The notes beneath the pieces were generated by a model. The model saw nothing but the letters and a program-made list of their open reading frames with translations, did not search any database and was not told the DNA's origin. A stretch of DNA of 64,000 nucleotides from an uncultured Coriobacteriaceae bacterium. GTDB taxonomy: Bacteria > Actinomycetota > Coriobacteriia > Coriobacteriales > Atopobiaceae. A program made the translations under genes and the position numbers. Numbering within the stretch: position 1 is the first letter of the stretch; every line of letters starts with the position of its first letter. The stretch is from positions 143,160 through 207,159 of the forward strand of contig CADCHF010000001.1 in the NCBI GenBank assembly GCA_902801175.1, written 5' to 3'. This document shows positions 44,878 through 54,614 of the stretch, piece by piece.

Positions 44878-45051
44878 GGCACGGGGAGACCGGGAAAGGT
44901 CCCGGGACCCACTCGGCTAAGCGCTCAAAGGCAACGCGCGGCACCTGCGGAAAGCACTCGCTTCGCTCGCTTGCACCCGCAGGTAAGCGCCACGCGTCGC
45001 CTTTGAGCAGCCTCGCAATGGTCCCGGGACCTTTCCCGGTCTCCCCGTGCC
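44878..45051. repeat. 174-bp fold-back element with 32-bp perfect arms
   Basis: The outer arms (44878-44909 and 45020-45051) are perfect inverted repeats beginning GGCACGGGGAGACCGGGAAA. Inner arms GCTCAAAGGC.ACGCG.GGC and matching bases pair with one short gap, so nearly the whole 174 bases can form one hairpin. It carries no gene and lies in the 335-base gap after trpB2. A MITE-like or fold-back element is likely. Confidence 0.75.
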
Positions 45052-45119
45052 TGTCGCTGTTGAAGTAGCGCCAAACTCCCGTCTGTTTAGGACACAACGC
45101 AACGGACGTTGAAAGAACC

Positions 45120-45155
45120 AAGGGCCTGGCAGCTCGTCTGAACCGCCAGGCCCTT
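45120..45155. terminator. Bidirectional terminator between TrpB2 and OYE genes
   Basis: AAGGGCCTGGC - 14 bases - GCCAGGCCCTT, followed by ATTGCTTTA on the plus side and TGGTTCTTTC on the minus side. Confidence 0.7.
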
Positions 45156-45182
45156 ATTGCTTTAGGTAAGCTTGCAACGCTG

Positions 45183-47161
45183 TTATGCGATTGACCTCGC
45201 TGCGTCGTAGCCGCCGGTCACGGCCTCCTGAATGCGGCCAACTGCCGTGGAGTCGCCAGCCTCGATCACGGGAATTCCCAGCTCAGAGGCCCACTCGGGA
45301 GCTGCCATGGGACGCATGCCAAGCGAGAGCACCAGATGGTCAAACTCGACCTCAACCTGCTCGCCATCCTTCTTCTCGAAGGTGGCCTTGTTACCGTCAA
45401 CATGCAGCAGCTTATGACCGGGGTTGAGCGTCGTGTCAGTCTGGCCCAAGCGGCTCATGATATCGATCATGTTCTGGAAGAAGATGCCAGGGCCAATCTG
45501 GTCGACCATCTCGTAGAGGTCAACGTGGCACTCATGCTCGGAGGAGAGCATCTCGGCGACCTCGATGCCCGTCATACCGGAGCCGACCACGACGACCTTC
45601 TCGCCAGTAAGCGGCGGGTTGGCCATGATGGCCTCGGGCGGGGTGAGCACGAGCTCGCCATCGAGGCCAGGAATGCTGCCGGGCTTGACGGGCACGGAAC
45701 CTGCAGCCCAAATAACGGCGACAGGCGCCTCGGCCTTGATGATGTCGGCCGTGGCCTCAACACCGCAGCGCAGCTCAACCGGCAGGTCGGCCAGCACGGC
45801 CTCGTAGTAGCGAATCAGCCAGTCGAGACGCCACTTCTTGGGCGGCTTGGCGGCAAAGACGAGCTGGCCACCCACCTCGCTGGCCTTTTCGAGCACCACC
45901 ACGTTGAAGCCACGCTCGCCCAGCACGCGCGCGGCCTCGAGGCCTGCGGGGCCAGAGCCCACCACAACCACCTTGCGACCGTCGCCGTCCTTGGCAAGCG
46001 GGGCAAGGTCGCACTCGCGGCCGGCCTCGGGGTTCACCGAGCACACCATGGGGCTGAACGGGTCCTCGTGCGCGGCCATCAGACTCTCGATGCAGCGCAT
46101 GCAGGAGATGCACGGACGAATGAGCTTGCTGGCACCCTCGCGCACCTTGTTGCCCCAGTCGGGGTCAGCAAAAAACTGACGCGCGGAGCCAACCATGGCA
46201 ACTCCGCCGTCAATGAGATCCATCGCAGTCTCGGGATGACGCACCACCGAGCAGGCAATCACGGGAATGTTCACCGCCGCAGCGATGGTCTTGCCGTTGA
46301 TGGACTTCCAGCCCTCGTCAAAGCCAACGGGTTCCCAAGCCCAGTTCATCGTCTCGTAGTTGCCGGCACTGACGTCGATGGCGTCGGCTCCCCAGGCCTC
46401 AAAGAGCTTGCAGTACTCCACGGCCATATCCAGCGTGATACCGTCCTCGATGCCCAGCATGCGCATGTATTCGTCAGCCGAGAGACGCACGATGATCGGG
46501 AAGTCGGGGCTGGTACCCTTGCGAATGCCCTCGATAATACGACGAACGATCTCGGCGCGGTTCTCGAGGCTGCCGCCAAACTCGTCGTCACGATGGTTGG
46601 TGTAGGGCGAGAGGAACTGGCAGAGGAGGTAACCATGTGCGCAGTGCAGCTCAACGGCGTCAGCGCCGCTCTTCCACACGCGGATGCCCGCCTGGATGAA
46701 GTCATCGATCGTCTCGAGGACCTCGTCGTGCGTGAGGGCGCGCGTGGGGGCATTGGTGAGCTTGCTCGGCTGGCCCGAAGGGCTGACCGTCATGCCATCC
46801 ACGCACAGCGGCGGCACACCTTGGCAGCCAGGATGATAGATCTCGACCGCAAACTTGGCGCCTGTCGCCTGCGTTGCCTCGGCCATCTTGCGGAAGCTGG
46901 GAATGGCCTCGTCGTTGTCGATCACGAGGTTACGCGCGTCTCCACGAGCGGTCGTGCGGTTGACCGAACACACCTCGGTGATTACCAGGCCACAGCCGCC
47001 GGCACCGCGCGCGGCATAGAAGTCGCAATCGCGCTGGCTCGCATCGCCGTTAAGCTCGGCATAGTAGTTGCCCATGGGCTCAAATACCAAGCGGTTGGGC
47101 ACGACCATCTTGTTGATGGTGACCGGCTCAAAGTGACCGGCTCAAATAGCTTCTCGTACAT
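45183..47161 (-). pseudogene. NADH:flavin oxidoreductase / 2,4-dienoyl-CoA-reductase-like, frameshifted near the start
   Basis: An old-yellow-enzyme barrel (FMN) with a C-terminal [4Fe-4S] cluster (CISCMRC...VCSVNP) and a fused FAD/NAD(P) domain (VVVVGSGPAGLEAARVLG), as in FadH and BaiCD/BaiH relatives. From the in-frame start at 47108 the protein lacks its first 13 residues. A proper start, ATG 47161 with AGGAGAGGAG, reads MYEKLFEPVT and then shifts frame because GTGACCGGCTCAAA is present twice in tandem (47119-47146). Removing one copy gives MYEKLFEPVTINK joined exactly to MVVPNRLVFEP. The gene is intact after that point. Substrate unknown. Confidence 0.88.
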
Positions 47162-47278
47162 GGCACTCCTCTCCTAGTGCGGCCAATCGTACTCAGATGG
47201 TTTCATCTTGAAACATCCTCAGTACTATATGCCCACAGCATCGGTGGAGAGGGGTCCGAACAGCGGGGACGGGAATTC

Positions 47279-47308
47279 CGGACATTGGGGACGGTTCCTT
47301 TTGGGCGG
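47279..47308 (+). repeat. Degenerate REP-like repeat
   Basis: CGGACATTGGGGACGGTTCC followed by TTTTGGGCGG, like the copies at 35191 and 35244 but lacking the final TTGTCC. The 47162-47411 gap also holds a GAGAGGGCTCCG/CGGAGCCCTCTC hairpin at 47348-47382 without a T-run, possibly the terminator of the ABC operon. Confidence 0.5.
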
Positions 47309-47411
47309 CCAGGCGCCGCATGGCAGCGGCAGCACAAACCCAACCTAGAGAGGGCTCCGTCCATTGGGGCCGGAGCCCTCTCCCGATGTCCGAGGCGCTG
47401 AGTGAGCTGTC

Positions 47412-47495
47412 TTAGCCCTCGTCCACAAACGAGAGGGCTATGGTTGCCAAGACGCCGTACGCAACCGCAAAGCCCAAAAGGATGAGCCAGAGCAT
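47412..47495 (-). CDS. 27-residue membrane peptide overlapping the ABC permease stop
   Basis: Too short for routine gene calling. It starts MLWLILLGFAVAYG, one hydrophobic helix, and ends SFVDEG. The TGATG overlap (permease stop and this start) gives translational coupling. GAGGAAA lies eight bases before it, inside the permease gene. One-helix peptides of this kind often regulate or stabilise transporters. Last gene of the kinase-FHA-ABC operon. Confidence 0.6.
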   Translation of the reverse strand: MLWLILLGFAVAYGVLATIALSFVDEG

Positions 47496-48223
47496 CAGCA
47501 GGTTTCCTCGAGTGGCATCCTGCTCGGGCAGAGCCTCAACAAAGCCCAGGCCTCCATCATGTTGTTGATACGCGCGCTCGCGCAGATGGCATCCATGCCC
47601 CAGCGGCTGATGGTCAGGTTTGAAATGAGCTTTGTTATGCCGTTGAGCTCAAAGATCACGCCCGACATCACCAGCTGCACGATGAGCGCAAACGGCATCA
47701 CCGTCATGGCAGTGTTCTCGGTGCGCACGACCGACGAGATGAGCAGCGCAAGCGCATCGGAAGAGAAGATGATGAGGAAGAACGAGATGTAAATCTCGAT
47801 GATGGGCGGCAAGAAAACCGCCTTCTCGATGAAGTGGTCAAAGCTCATGATGCGCACGATGAGCGTGACCACCACGGCCTCGGCCGCGCAAAGCGCAGCC
47901 TCGTAGAGCCAGTGCGCAGCCATGTAAGATGCCAGATTGAGGCCCGTGCGGTGCTCGCGACGAACAATGTCGCGCTCGCGGCAAATGGAGCGGATCGAGT
48001 TGAAGATGCCAATCCAAATGCATGCACAGACCAGCGCAAACGCACCGTTCTTGGTGTCGTAGTAGCTCTCAAAGGTCTCTTTTCCCATCACCAGGCCAAT
48101 GAGGATGGTGATGATGGCCACCGAGATAAAGGTCTTGTACTCTTTGTCGTTCACAAAGGCTCGCACGCAGCGCTCAAAGCACACGCGCATCTGCCTAATG
48201 GGTCCAGCTTGGGTCATGTCCAT
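47495..48223 (-). CDS. ABC-2-type permease of the FHA-ABC transporter
   Basis: A 242-residue integral membrane protein with about six helices, resembling ABCG/ABC-2 exporter permeases (IFSSDALALLISSVVRTENT, then ELNGITKLI and a final segment). ATG 48223 lies just after the stop of the ATPase gene. It is the only permease in the operon, so a homodimer or a second subunit elsewhere is needed. Direction is likely export; substrate unknown. Confidence 0.82.
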   Translation of the reverse strand: MDMTQAGPIRQMRVCFERCVRAFVNDKEYKTFISVAIITILIGLVMGKETFESYYDTKNGAFALVCACIWIGIFNSIRSICRERDIVRREHRTGLNLASYMAAHWLYEAALCAAEAVVVTLIVRIMSFDHFIEKAVFLPPIIEIYISFFLIIFSSDALALLISSVVRTENTAMTVMPFALIVQLVMSGVIFELNGITKLISNLTISRWGMDAICASARINNMMEAWALLRLCPSRMPLEETC

Positions 48224-48224
48224 G

Positions 48225-49955
48225 CTACTGTCCCTCCCACTTGTCGAGATAGGCATCGGCAAGACCCTCGCCGCCCTCATCGGGACGGTTGATGCGCCGC
48301 ACGATTCCCTCGAGGGTATCGGTCTCAAAGAACTGCTTTGCCTCGTCCACAGGCCCGCAGAACAGCAGGTGCCCCGCCCCGTCGCGCTCTGCCTTGGCAA
48401 GCACGATGACCTTGGAGAAGAGGTCTGCGGCACGGTCGGGCCCATGGGTGATGACCATCACGATCTTGCCTAGGTCGGCAATGTCGCGAAGGTTTTCCAT
48501 CAGGGTGCGACTCATGATGCCATCGAGGCCAGAGTCGGGCTCGTCGAGGAAGAACAGCGCCGGGTCGCCCACCAGCTCAATGGCAATCGAGAGGCGCTTG
48601 CGCTGCCCACCAGAGAGGCGACCAGCCAAGGTGTCTCCCTCGCGCTTTAGTCCCAGTAGCTCGCCCGCCCACTGGGCACGAGCGGCGCACTCGACGCGCG
48701 GGGTGTTGGCAGGCATGCGCAGCTGCGCCGCAGCCATGAGCGTGTCACGAACCGTGTCGTTCCCGCGCAGCAGGTCCTGCTGGGGAACGTAGCCAATCTG
48801 ATACTTGATGCGCTCGTACTCCTCGTACACGTCGCGGTCGCCAAGCTTGATGGTACCCTCGGCCTTGTCGTTGCCCATCACGGCATTGATGAAGGTGGAC
48901 TTGCCAGCTCCGGACCCACCAAGAATCAGCACGAGCTCGCCAGGCTCCACGGTGAGGTGCACGTCACGCAGAATCGTCTTCTTCTTGAGGCGGCTCCAGA
49001 CGTTCTTCTCTTCGATGTCGATCCTGAGGGTATCGGTGCGAGGAGAGGCTGCGTGCTCAGGCACGGCGGACGTGCTTGCCACAGCAGGCTTGGCCGCTGA
49101 AACCACCGACTCTGCCGCCGGAGCAGCCGGTTGCTGTGCCGGTTGAGCATGGGCCTCTGGCGCTACCTGCGTAACAGGTGTGCCTTGAGCCGCAGGCGCA
49201 TACGCCGGAGCCACGTTTGCGGCGACCGAGGCCGCAACCGCCTCGACCTGCTCCCATGACACAGGCTCATCCACACTCAGATGCTCTCGCGTTCCAACCC
49301 AGAGCGCGCCGTCGAGCACGACCACCCATGTAAGCCCTACCTGCACCACGCTCGGCACTGGTAAGGGAGCGCTTCCGGCCACCCGCTCGCCGTTGACCCA
49401 GATGCCGTTGGTGCTCATGAGGTCAAGCGCAAAGAGGCCCTTTGAGCTGCGGAAGAACGACACGTGGCGCTCCGAGGCATAGGGGTCGTCAAGCGTGACG
49501 CCACCTGCCGCGCGCCCAAGCACAACCTCCTGCACGTCCTCGCCAAAGGGAACCTGCTGCCAGGCAAGCTCGCCCTCACCGGACTCGAGCAGGGCAAGGT
49601 AGAAGACGGCCTCTTGCGGAGCGCTCTTTGGCGCAAACGACAGCACGCTGCCTCGCCTCAGCTCCACAGTGCCTGTAACTGGCTCGCCATCAAGCAGCGT
49701 GCCGTTAGTGCTCCCAAGGTCGCGGTAGAACACGCGGCCCTCGACCACACCAATCTGCCCGTGACGCGCCGAGACCACACCCGAGGGAATCTCTATATGC
49801 ATCCCCGAGCCCATGCGGCCAATGCCAAGCGTCCCCTCAATGGCCCAGTCGCGCGCGTGTCCTGTGGGAAAGAACCCAGACAGCACCACGCCCTTGAGCC
49901 CTTGCGAGGCATCCCAGCGCATCGTTTGTATGCGTGCGTTATCCATCTCACTCAT
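48225..49955 (-). CDS. Double-FHA ABC ATPase (ABCG-like)
   Basis: A 576-residue cytoplasmic ATPase. Two FHA domains (about 25-95 and 130-205, with GIGRMGS, SARHGQI and STNGTLLDG, then GRAAGGV, ASERHVSF and STNGIWVNG) bind phosphothreonine. A Pro/Ala-rich linker (about 235-310) follows, then an ABC domain with Walker A GGSGAGKST (near 350), signature LSGGQRKR (near 450) and Walker B ALFFLDEPDSG. The fusion suggests that phosphorylation by the kinase upstream gates the transporter. Starts 20 bases after the kinase stop; GAGG precedes ATG. Confidence 0.9.
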   Translation of the reverse strand: MSEMDNARIQTMRWDASQGLKGVVLSGFFPTGHARDWAIEGTLGIGRMGSGMHIEIPSGVVSARHGQIGVVEGRVFYRDLGSTNGTLLDGEPVTGTVELRRGSVLSFAPKSAPQEAVFYLALLESGEGELAWQQVPFGEDVQEVVLGRAAGGVTLDDPYASERHVSFFRSSKGLFALDLMSTNGIWVNGERVAGSAPLPVPSVVQVGLTWVVVLDGALWVGTREHLSVDEPVSWEQVEAVAASVAANVAPAYAPAAQGTPVTQVAPEAHAQPAQQPAAPAAESVVSAAKPAVASTSAVPEHAASPRTDTLRIDIEEKNVWSRLKKKTILRDVHLTVEPGELVLILGGSGAGKSTFINAVMGNDKAEGTIKLGDRDVYEEYERIKYQIGYVPQQDLLRGNDTVRDTLMAAAQLRMPANTPRVECAARAQWAGELLGLKREGDTLAGRLSGGQRKRLSIAIELVGDPALFFLDEPDSGLDGIMSRTLMENLRDIADLGKIVMVITHGPDRAADLFSKVIVLAKAERDGAGHLLFCGPVDEAKQFFETDTLEGIVRRINRPDEGGEGLADAYLDKWEGQ

Positions 49956-49975
49956 CTGTGATCCTCACCCGCGCT

Positions 49976-52900
49976 TTAGCCGGCGTCGCCACTAGGGGTA
50001 ACGTCATCGTCGGACACCTGCACGCTCTCCTCGCCATCAACCTGACCGGTTGGGGCCGTCGTTGTGCCACTCACTTCGGAGTTGACCTCGTCGCGGAAGG
50101 CTGCCATGTCCTCCTCGGCCTTTTCGCTGGTGATGAAGTGCGGTTGGCTGAGAGAGTCGGTGGTGAGGCCCATGTTGCGCAGAACCTGAACCTGCTTGTC
50201 GTAAGGAACGTCAACTAGGTTTGTCACGCTGGCAATGGACAGCTCACCCAGGCTGGCAAAGTCCGCGTCCTCGTAATAGGGCAGGTAGAGGTCGTACCAC
50301 TTTGCCGTCTCGTATGCCAGGCTGCCAAAGTCCTTGAGCGGGTTGGCGTGCAATGCCAGCAGCCTAAAGCTCATGGTGGACGGAATGGAGGCAATCGAAG
50401 AGATGTTGTTGTGATCAAGGCAGATCGACATCTTGTTCTCGGTTCCGTAGCGGGCGCTTGTGGGAGACAGGTTGGCCAGCGCCGAGATGTCCTCAATCTG
50501 GTTGTGGCCAAGGTCAAGGTTCTCGAGGTTGTCAGTAGAGCTCGCAATGGCCGAGATGTCGGTGATCTGGTTGTTGTCGAGCATCAGGTCCTCGAGCTCA
50601 TGCTTCTCGGACAGGCCCTCAAGCGTGCCAATGTGGTTGTCGTTGGCAACGAGGAAGCGCAGCTTGGGAGAGTCCGTAAGCGGCTTGAGGGACTCGATCT
50701 GGTTGAAAGCGATGTTGAGCGTCACCAGCTCGCTAAAGCCATTGGCGAGCGCCGAGATATCGATGACCTGGTTGTCTTGGAGCAGCAGGATCGAGAGCTG
50801 CGAACAAGTGGAGATATGGCTGATGTCGGTAAGCTGGTTATGCTGCGCATACAGATGCTCAAGCGCAATCAGTCGCTCACAAGCGCTGAGGTCGGTGAGC
50901 CCGTTGTACGAGACGTCGACTTCCTCAAGCTTGGTGTCCTCGGTGATTGCCGAGAGGTCGGTTATCTCGTTGTGTGCAAGCGAAAGACGCCTGAGCCTGC
51001 TCATGCCCTGAAGACCATCGGCGGTGGTCAGCTTGTTGCCCTCGAGCGAGAGCGTGTCAATTGACTGGCTGTCCCTCAGAGGCATTGCGTCAGAGATGCT
51101 GTTGTTTGAGAGGACGAGCGTCGAGAGGTTCATTCCGGCCAGCGGGCTAATGTCGCTGATCTGGTTGCTGTCAAAGCAGACGCTCTTGAGATTGTCCAAA
51201 CCCGCAATGGGCGAGAGATCCGAGACGTTATTGCCGCTCGCCTCCAAGGTTGAGAGCTCGGTGCACGACGGCAGCCAGTCGAGCGACTCGACGTTGCAGT
51301 AATTGATATCGAGATACGCAAGCTTCTGCAGCCCCTTGAGCTGGTCGGCCTTGTTGCCCGACAAATCGATCCCAGCCAAGGTCAGCGTATCGAGCTCGGG
51401 CATGGACGAGAGGAAGTCGACGTTGTCGATACCCTCGGTTGGCGAGAGCACAAGTTTGGTGAGCCCCGTAAAGTGACCGAGCGCATCGGTGCCACTTGCA
51501 ACTCGCACCATCGTGAGCTTGAGCTCCTTGAGCTTGGGCATGTCCTTGGGGAAGATCTTTGCTAGGTCCATTTCGTCAAACCCCATGAGCGTGAGCGACT
51601 CGAGGTTTGGCGCGTCCGCAAGAGGAGACAGGTCCTTAAAGCCCTGGCACTTGATGAATGTAATCGACTTGAGCTGATCCTGCTCAGCCAGAGCCTGTAC
51701 GGCGTCGTCGGACACGATGCAGTTGGTAAAGTTGACCCCGCCGTAGCCGTTCTCGAGCATGCCGCCCACGTTGGCGGTAACGTTCTCGTTTGTGATGTAG
51801 GTAACCTGTGAGGCAAGGTTTTGAGAGCTTGAGCTTGAACCGCCGGCACGTGCCAAGAGCACCACAATGCCCAGCACCAAAACCACGGCAACAGCGGCGA
51901 TGATTGGAACAAGGCGCTGGTTTGAGGACCCGCCGCGCGACGTTCTCTCGCTCTTGAACTCGCTGTTCCGGCGCTTCTTTTTGGGCTGCTTGGAGCCAGT
52001 GTCCCCGTCATTCTCCCGATTAGCGCGCTGCAGTGGAGGCTTCTCCTCGCGCTCTTGGTGAGGCTGTTCCACACGGGGTTGCTCCGCCACAGGCTCACTC
52101 TGGCGTTCCGGTTTGACCACGGGCTCCATCGGCGCAGGCTCGGCGGGCGCCACCGGCTCTGGCTTTGCCAGCGCAGGTTGCGGCGCCACGGGAGCTGCTG
52201 TCTGCCCCTGACCACGCAGGCTGCTCACAAACTCCCCTACACTCTGCGTGCGCTTGGTGTAGTCAAGCTCGAGAGCCTTCATCAGCGCGTCTTCAAATGC
52301 GGGCGGAAGTGTCACACCAAGCCCGGAGGGTGCCACAAGGTCGTCAGAGAACGTGCGGCGCAGGCTGTCGCTTGGGGCCTTGCCGCACAGGCACTGATAT
52401 GCGGTTGCGGCAAGCGAGTACACGTCGGTCCAGGGTCCCTGCGTACTGGGGTCGCCATACTGCTCTGGTGGAGCATAGCCGGGCTTTACCGTGATGGTGC
52501 CAACCGACATCTGCTCCTTGCTGAGCGCGGAGCCAAAGTCGAGCAGCACGCCCATGCCATTCTTTGCGATGCGCACGTTGTCGGGGCTCACGTCGCGGTG
52601 CAGGACGCCTTCGCGATGCAGGCAGGCAAGCACTTCGGCCACAGGCAAGAGCGCGCGCATGGTCTGCTCAACGGTAAAACGTCCCGTTCGCGCGAGCATC
52701 GACGAAAGGTCCTCGCCGTCAACGTACTCCATCACGAGACAAGCCATGCCATCAATGTTCAAGAAGTCTCGCACGCCGGCAATGCCAGGCAGCGAAGAAA
52801 AGCGTGCAAGCGAGCGGGCCTCGCGCAGGTAGCGCTCGGTGCGTTCAGGATCGTTGTCGTAGTAGAGCTTGACGGCAACATCGATGCCCAGCATCTCGTC

Positions 52901-52996
52901 TTGTGCGCGCCAAGTCTCGCCAAAGCCACCCCTGCCCACACGCTCGACCAGGCGAAAGCGGTCTGCCAAAAGGGTGCCGGCTTGTCTGTTTTCCAT
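49976..52996 (-). CDS. Transmembrane Ser/Thr protein kinase with extracellular leucine-rich repeats
   Basis: About 1006 residues. A Hanks-type kinase domain (about 10-270) carries GRGGFGETWRA, the VAVKLYY lysine, LHRDVSPDNVRI and LDFGSAL. It is followed by a Pro/Glu-rich linker and a basic patch (KKKRRNSEFKSER). One transmembrane helix lies near 365-390, then a long extracellular part with about 20 leucine-rich repeats of the NQITDISALA type, as in internalins. The kinase would sense an outside ligand and signal inward to the FHA domains of the next gene. ATG 52996 is preferred; TTG 53026 is possible but less likely. Last 60 residues are acidic and Thr-rich. Confidence 0.9.
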   Translation of the reverse strand: MENRQAGTLLADRFRLVERVGRGGFGETWRAQDEMLGIDVAVKLYYDNDPERTERYLREARSLARFSSLPGIAGVRDFLNIDGMACLVMEYVDGEDLSSMLARTGRFTVEQTMRALLPVAEVLACLHREGVLHRDVSPDNVRIAKNGMGVLLDFGSALSKEQMSVGTITVKPGYAPPEQYGDPSTQGPWTDVYSLAATAYQCLCGKAPSDSLRRTFSDDLVAPSGLGVTLPPAFEDALMKALELDYTKRTQSVGEFVSSLRGQGQTAAPVAPQPALAKPEPVAPAEPAPMEPVVKPERQSEPVAEQPRVEQPHQEREEKPPLQRANRENDGDTGSKQPKKKRRNSEFKSERTSRGGSSNQRLVPIIAAVAVVLVLGIVVLLARAGGSSSSSQNLASQVTYITNENVTANVGGMLENGYGGVNFTNCIVSDDAVQALAEQDQLKSITFIKCQGFKDLSPLADAPNLESLTLMGFDEMDLAKIFPKDMPKLKELKLTMVRVASGTDALGHFTGLTKLVLSPTEGIDNVDFLSSMPELDTLTLAGIDLSGNKADQLKGLQKLAYLDINYCNVESLDWLPSCTELSTLEASGNNVSDLSPIAGLDNLKSVCFDSNQISDISPLAGMNLSTLVLSNNSISDAMPLRDSQSIDTLSLEGNKLTTADGLQGMSRLRRLSLAHNEITDLSAITEDTKLEEVDVSYNGLTDLSACERLIALEHLYAQHNQLTDISHISTCSQLSILLLQDNQVIDISALANGFSELVTLNIAFNQIESLKPLTDSPKLRFLVANDNHIGTLEGLSEKHELEDLMLDNNQITDISAIASSTDNLENLDLGHNQIEDISALANLSPTSARYGTENKMSICLDHNNISSIASIPSTMSFRLLALHANPLKDFGSLAYETAKWYDLYLPYYEDADFASLGELSIASVTNLVDVPYDKQVQVLRNMGLTTDSLSQPHFITSEKAEEDMAAFRDEVNSEVSGTTTAPTGQVDGEESVQVSDDDVTPSGDAG

Positions 52997-53252
52997 GGTT
53001 TGTCCCATCGTTGGCCATGCATACAAAAGTACTCATAGATTACCAGCACCTATGCTCCACGAGCCGCAACAAAAAGAACCCTATGTCCTTTGGCAACATT
53101 GGCAATCGAGCCATTAGCTTTTGAACAAACGAAGGGCTGGCGGTTCGCCGAACGAGACGGCCCCATTGCCCTTTTGACGAAACTGCCGCGCAAGTTTCCC
53201 GCATACTGGTACGCTTAACACAGGCATTTACCCAAACGTGGAAGAAGGCACC

Positions 53253-54275
53253 ATGGCACTCACAAGCTTGGCCCGTATCAGCAAGGCACCAAAGGCGGCC
53301 CTTGCTCTCGGAGCATTCGTTGGCGCACCACTTGTCGCTGCAGCTGGTTACACGCTCATCTCGCATGCCTTCTTCCATCGCTCCAACCTGGGGACCGCAA
53401 ACGAGATTCACCTGCGCGCAACGGGTGGAAACAGGCAGCTCAAGGACATGGTCGCCGTAGACAACTCCATCCTTGAGAGCGCCGAGACCAACGACCGCCG
53501 CTACACCATCCCCTCTTCGGTGACCCTCAAGGTCTCGTCGAGCGAAGAGATCGTGAACGGATTCCAGGTCTTCCATCTCAACCGGCGCCCCATCAACGAC
53601 CGCGCGGTGATCTTCATTCACGGCGGCTGCTTCATTGCCCAGCCAACACCCGAGCACTGGAAGTTTGCCAGCACCATTGCACGGCGCACGCGCGCCGAGG
53701 TCATTGTTCCGCTCTACCCGCTCGCTCCTGTGCATGGCGCGCTCGAGGCGCTCTTCTTCCTCGAGAAGGTCTACTGCGACGCGGTGGAGAAGTACGGAGC
53801 GACGAACATCACCATCATGGGCGACTCCTGCGGCGGTGGCATCTCGGCAAGCTTTGCCCAGCACCTGGCCACTCTGGGACTCGAGCAACCTGCCAACCTC
53901 ATCCTCATTTCGCCTTGGGTTGACATGACGCTGCGCAATCCCGACATCCTGGCCTACGAGGCAACCGATCCGATCCTGGGTGTCCCCGGCCTGCAAAAGC
54001 TTGGCCTCACCTGGTCAAAGGGACTCGACCCCAACGACTACCGTGTGAGCCCCGTCAATGGCGAGGTGCGGATGCTGCGCAACGTCATGGTCTTTGTTGG
54101 AACGCGCGAGATTCTTTATCCCGACGCCCGCCTGTTCTATGACCGCGTGAACGCCACCGGCGCCCACGCCGAGCTCTACATTGGCCGCGGTCTTAACCAC
54201 GTCTACCCGATGCACTCGATTCCCGAGGCAAAGTGGGCCATCGACCGCATGGTGGAGGCCATCTGCACCGACTAG
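53253..54275 (+). CDS. Hormone-sensitive-lipase-like alpha/beta hydrolase, membrane-anchored
   Basis: A 340-residue HSL-family esterase. Motif HGGCF forms the oxyanion hole (near 125) and GDSCGGG is the nucleophile elbow (Ser near 192). ASP and His are likely in the segments near 285 (YPDARLF) and 310 (GLNHVYPMHS). An N-terminal hydrophobic helix (about 12-35) suggests an anchor or signal. ATG 53253 follows AAGG. Divergent from the kinase gene. Substrate likely a small acyl ester; not determined. Confidence 0.85.
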   Translation: MALTSLARISKAPKAALALGAFVGAPLVAAAGYTLISHAFFHRSNLGTANEIHLRATGGNRQLKDMVAVDNSILESAETNDRRYTIPSSVTLKVSSSEEIVNGFQVFHLNRRPINDRAVIFIHGGCFIAQPTPEHWKFASTIARRTRAEVIVPLYPLAPVHGALEALFFLEKVYCDAVEKYGATNITIMGDSCGGGISASFAQHLATLGLEQPANLILISPWVDMTLRNPDILAYEATDPILGVPGLQKLGLTWSKGLDPNDYRVSPVNGEVRMLRNVMVFVGTREILYPDARLFYDRVNATGAHAELYIGRGLNHVYPMHSIPEAKWAIDRMVEAICTD

Positions 54276-54358
54276 CGAGTTACGCGATCGAAGGAAGCTG
54301 GCGCCCGTAGGTCCCCATGAACCTACGGGCGTGTCATGAGGGAACCGCCGCATCAGGC

Positions 54359-54494
54359 GGGGGGGTGTCAGGGGGACGTATAATTTGACACACTCAGTCA
54401 AGCCGCAATGACAGGTGGACCTTCGAGAGCGGCTGACACCAGGTCAGACGAGTTTCCGAGTGTGTCAAATTATACGTCCCCCTGACACCCCCCC
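54359..54494. repeat. 136-bp fold-back element with 37-bp perfect arms
   Basis: The arms (54359-54395 and 54458-54494) are exact inverted repeats starting GGGGGGGTGTCAGGGGGACG. They flank a 62-base centre. A related copy lies at 813-942 and a partial one at 63951-63966. No gene is within. The same space has the hydrolase 3' end and the next terminator. Confidence 0.8.
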
Positions 54495-54560
54495 GTGTGG
54501 AACGGTCGCCCCCGCTGTCACACCCCTCGTGTGGGGCAGTTAGCGTGCCTCCCTAACACC

Positions 54561-54591
54561 AAAAACGGCCACCTCGCTCTGAGGTGGCCGT
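54561..54591 (-). terminator. Terminator of the XRE regulator gene
   Basis: ACGGCCACCTC - five bases - GAGGTGGCCGT, followed on the minus strand by TTTTGG. Confidence 0.85.
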
Positions 54592-54614
54592 CTCTCTTTA
54601 CCTATGTCGCTGAG

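Noticed and set aside
45336..47177. 613-codon open frame opposite the old yellow enzyme gene
   Set aside because: Same kind of GC-rich shadow; low complexity in His, Leu and Asp, and no start site.
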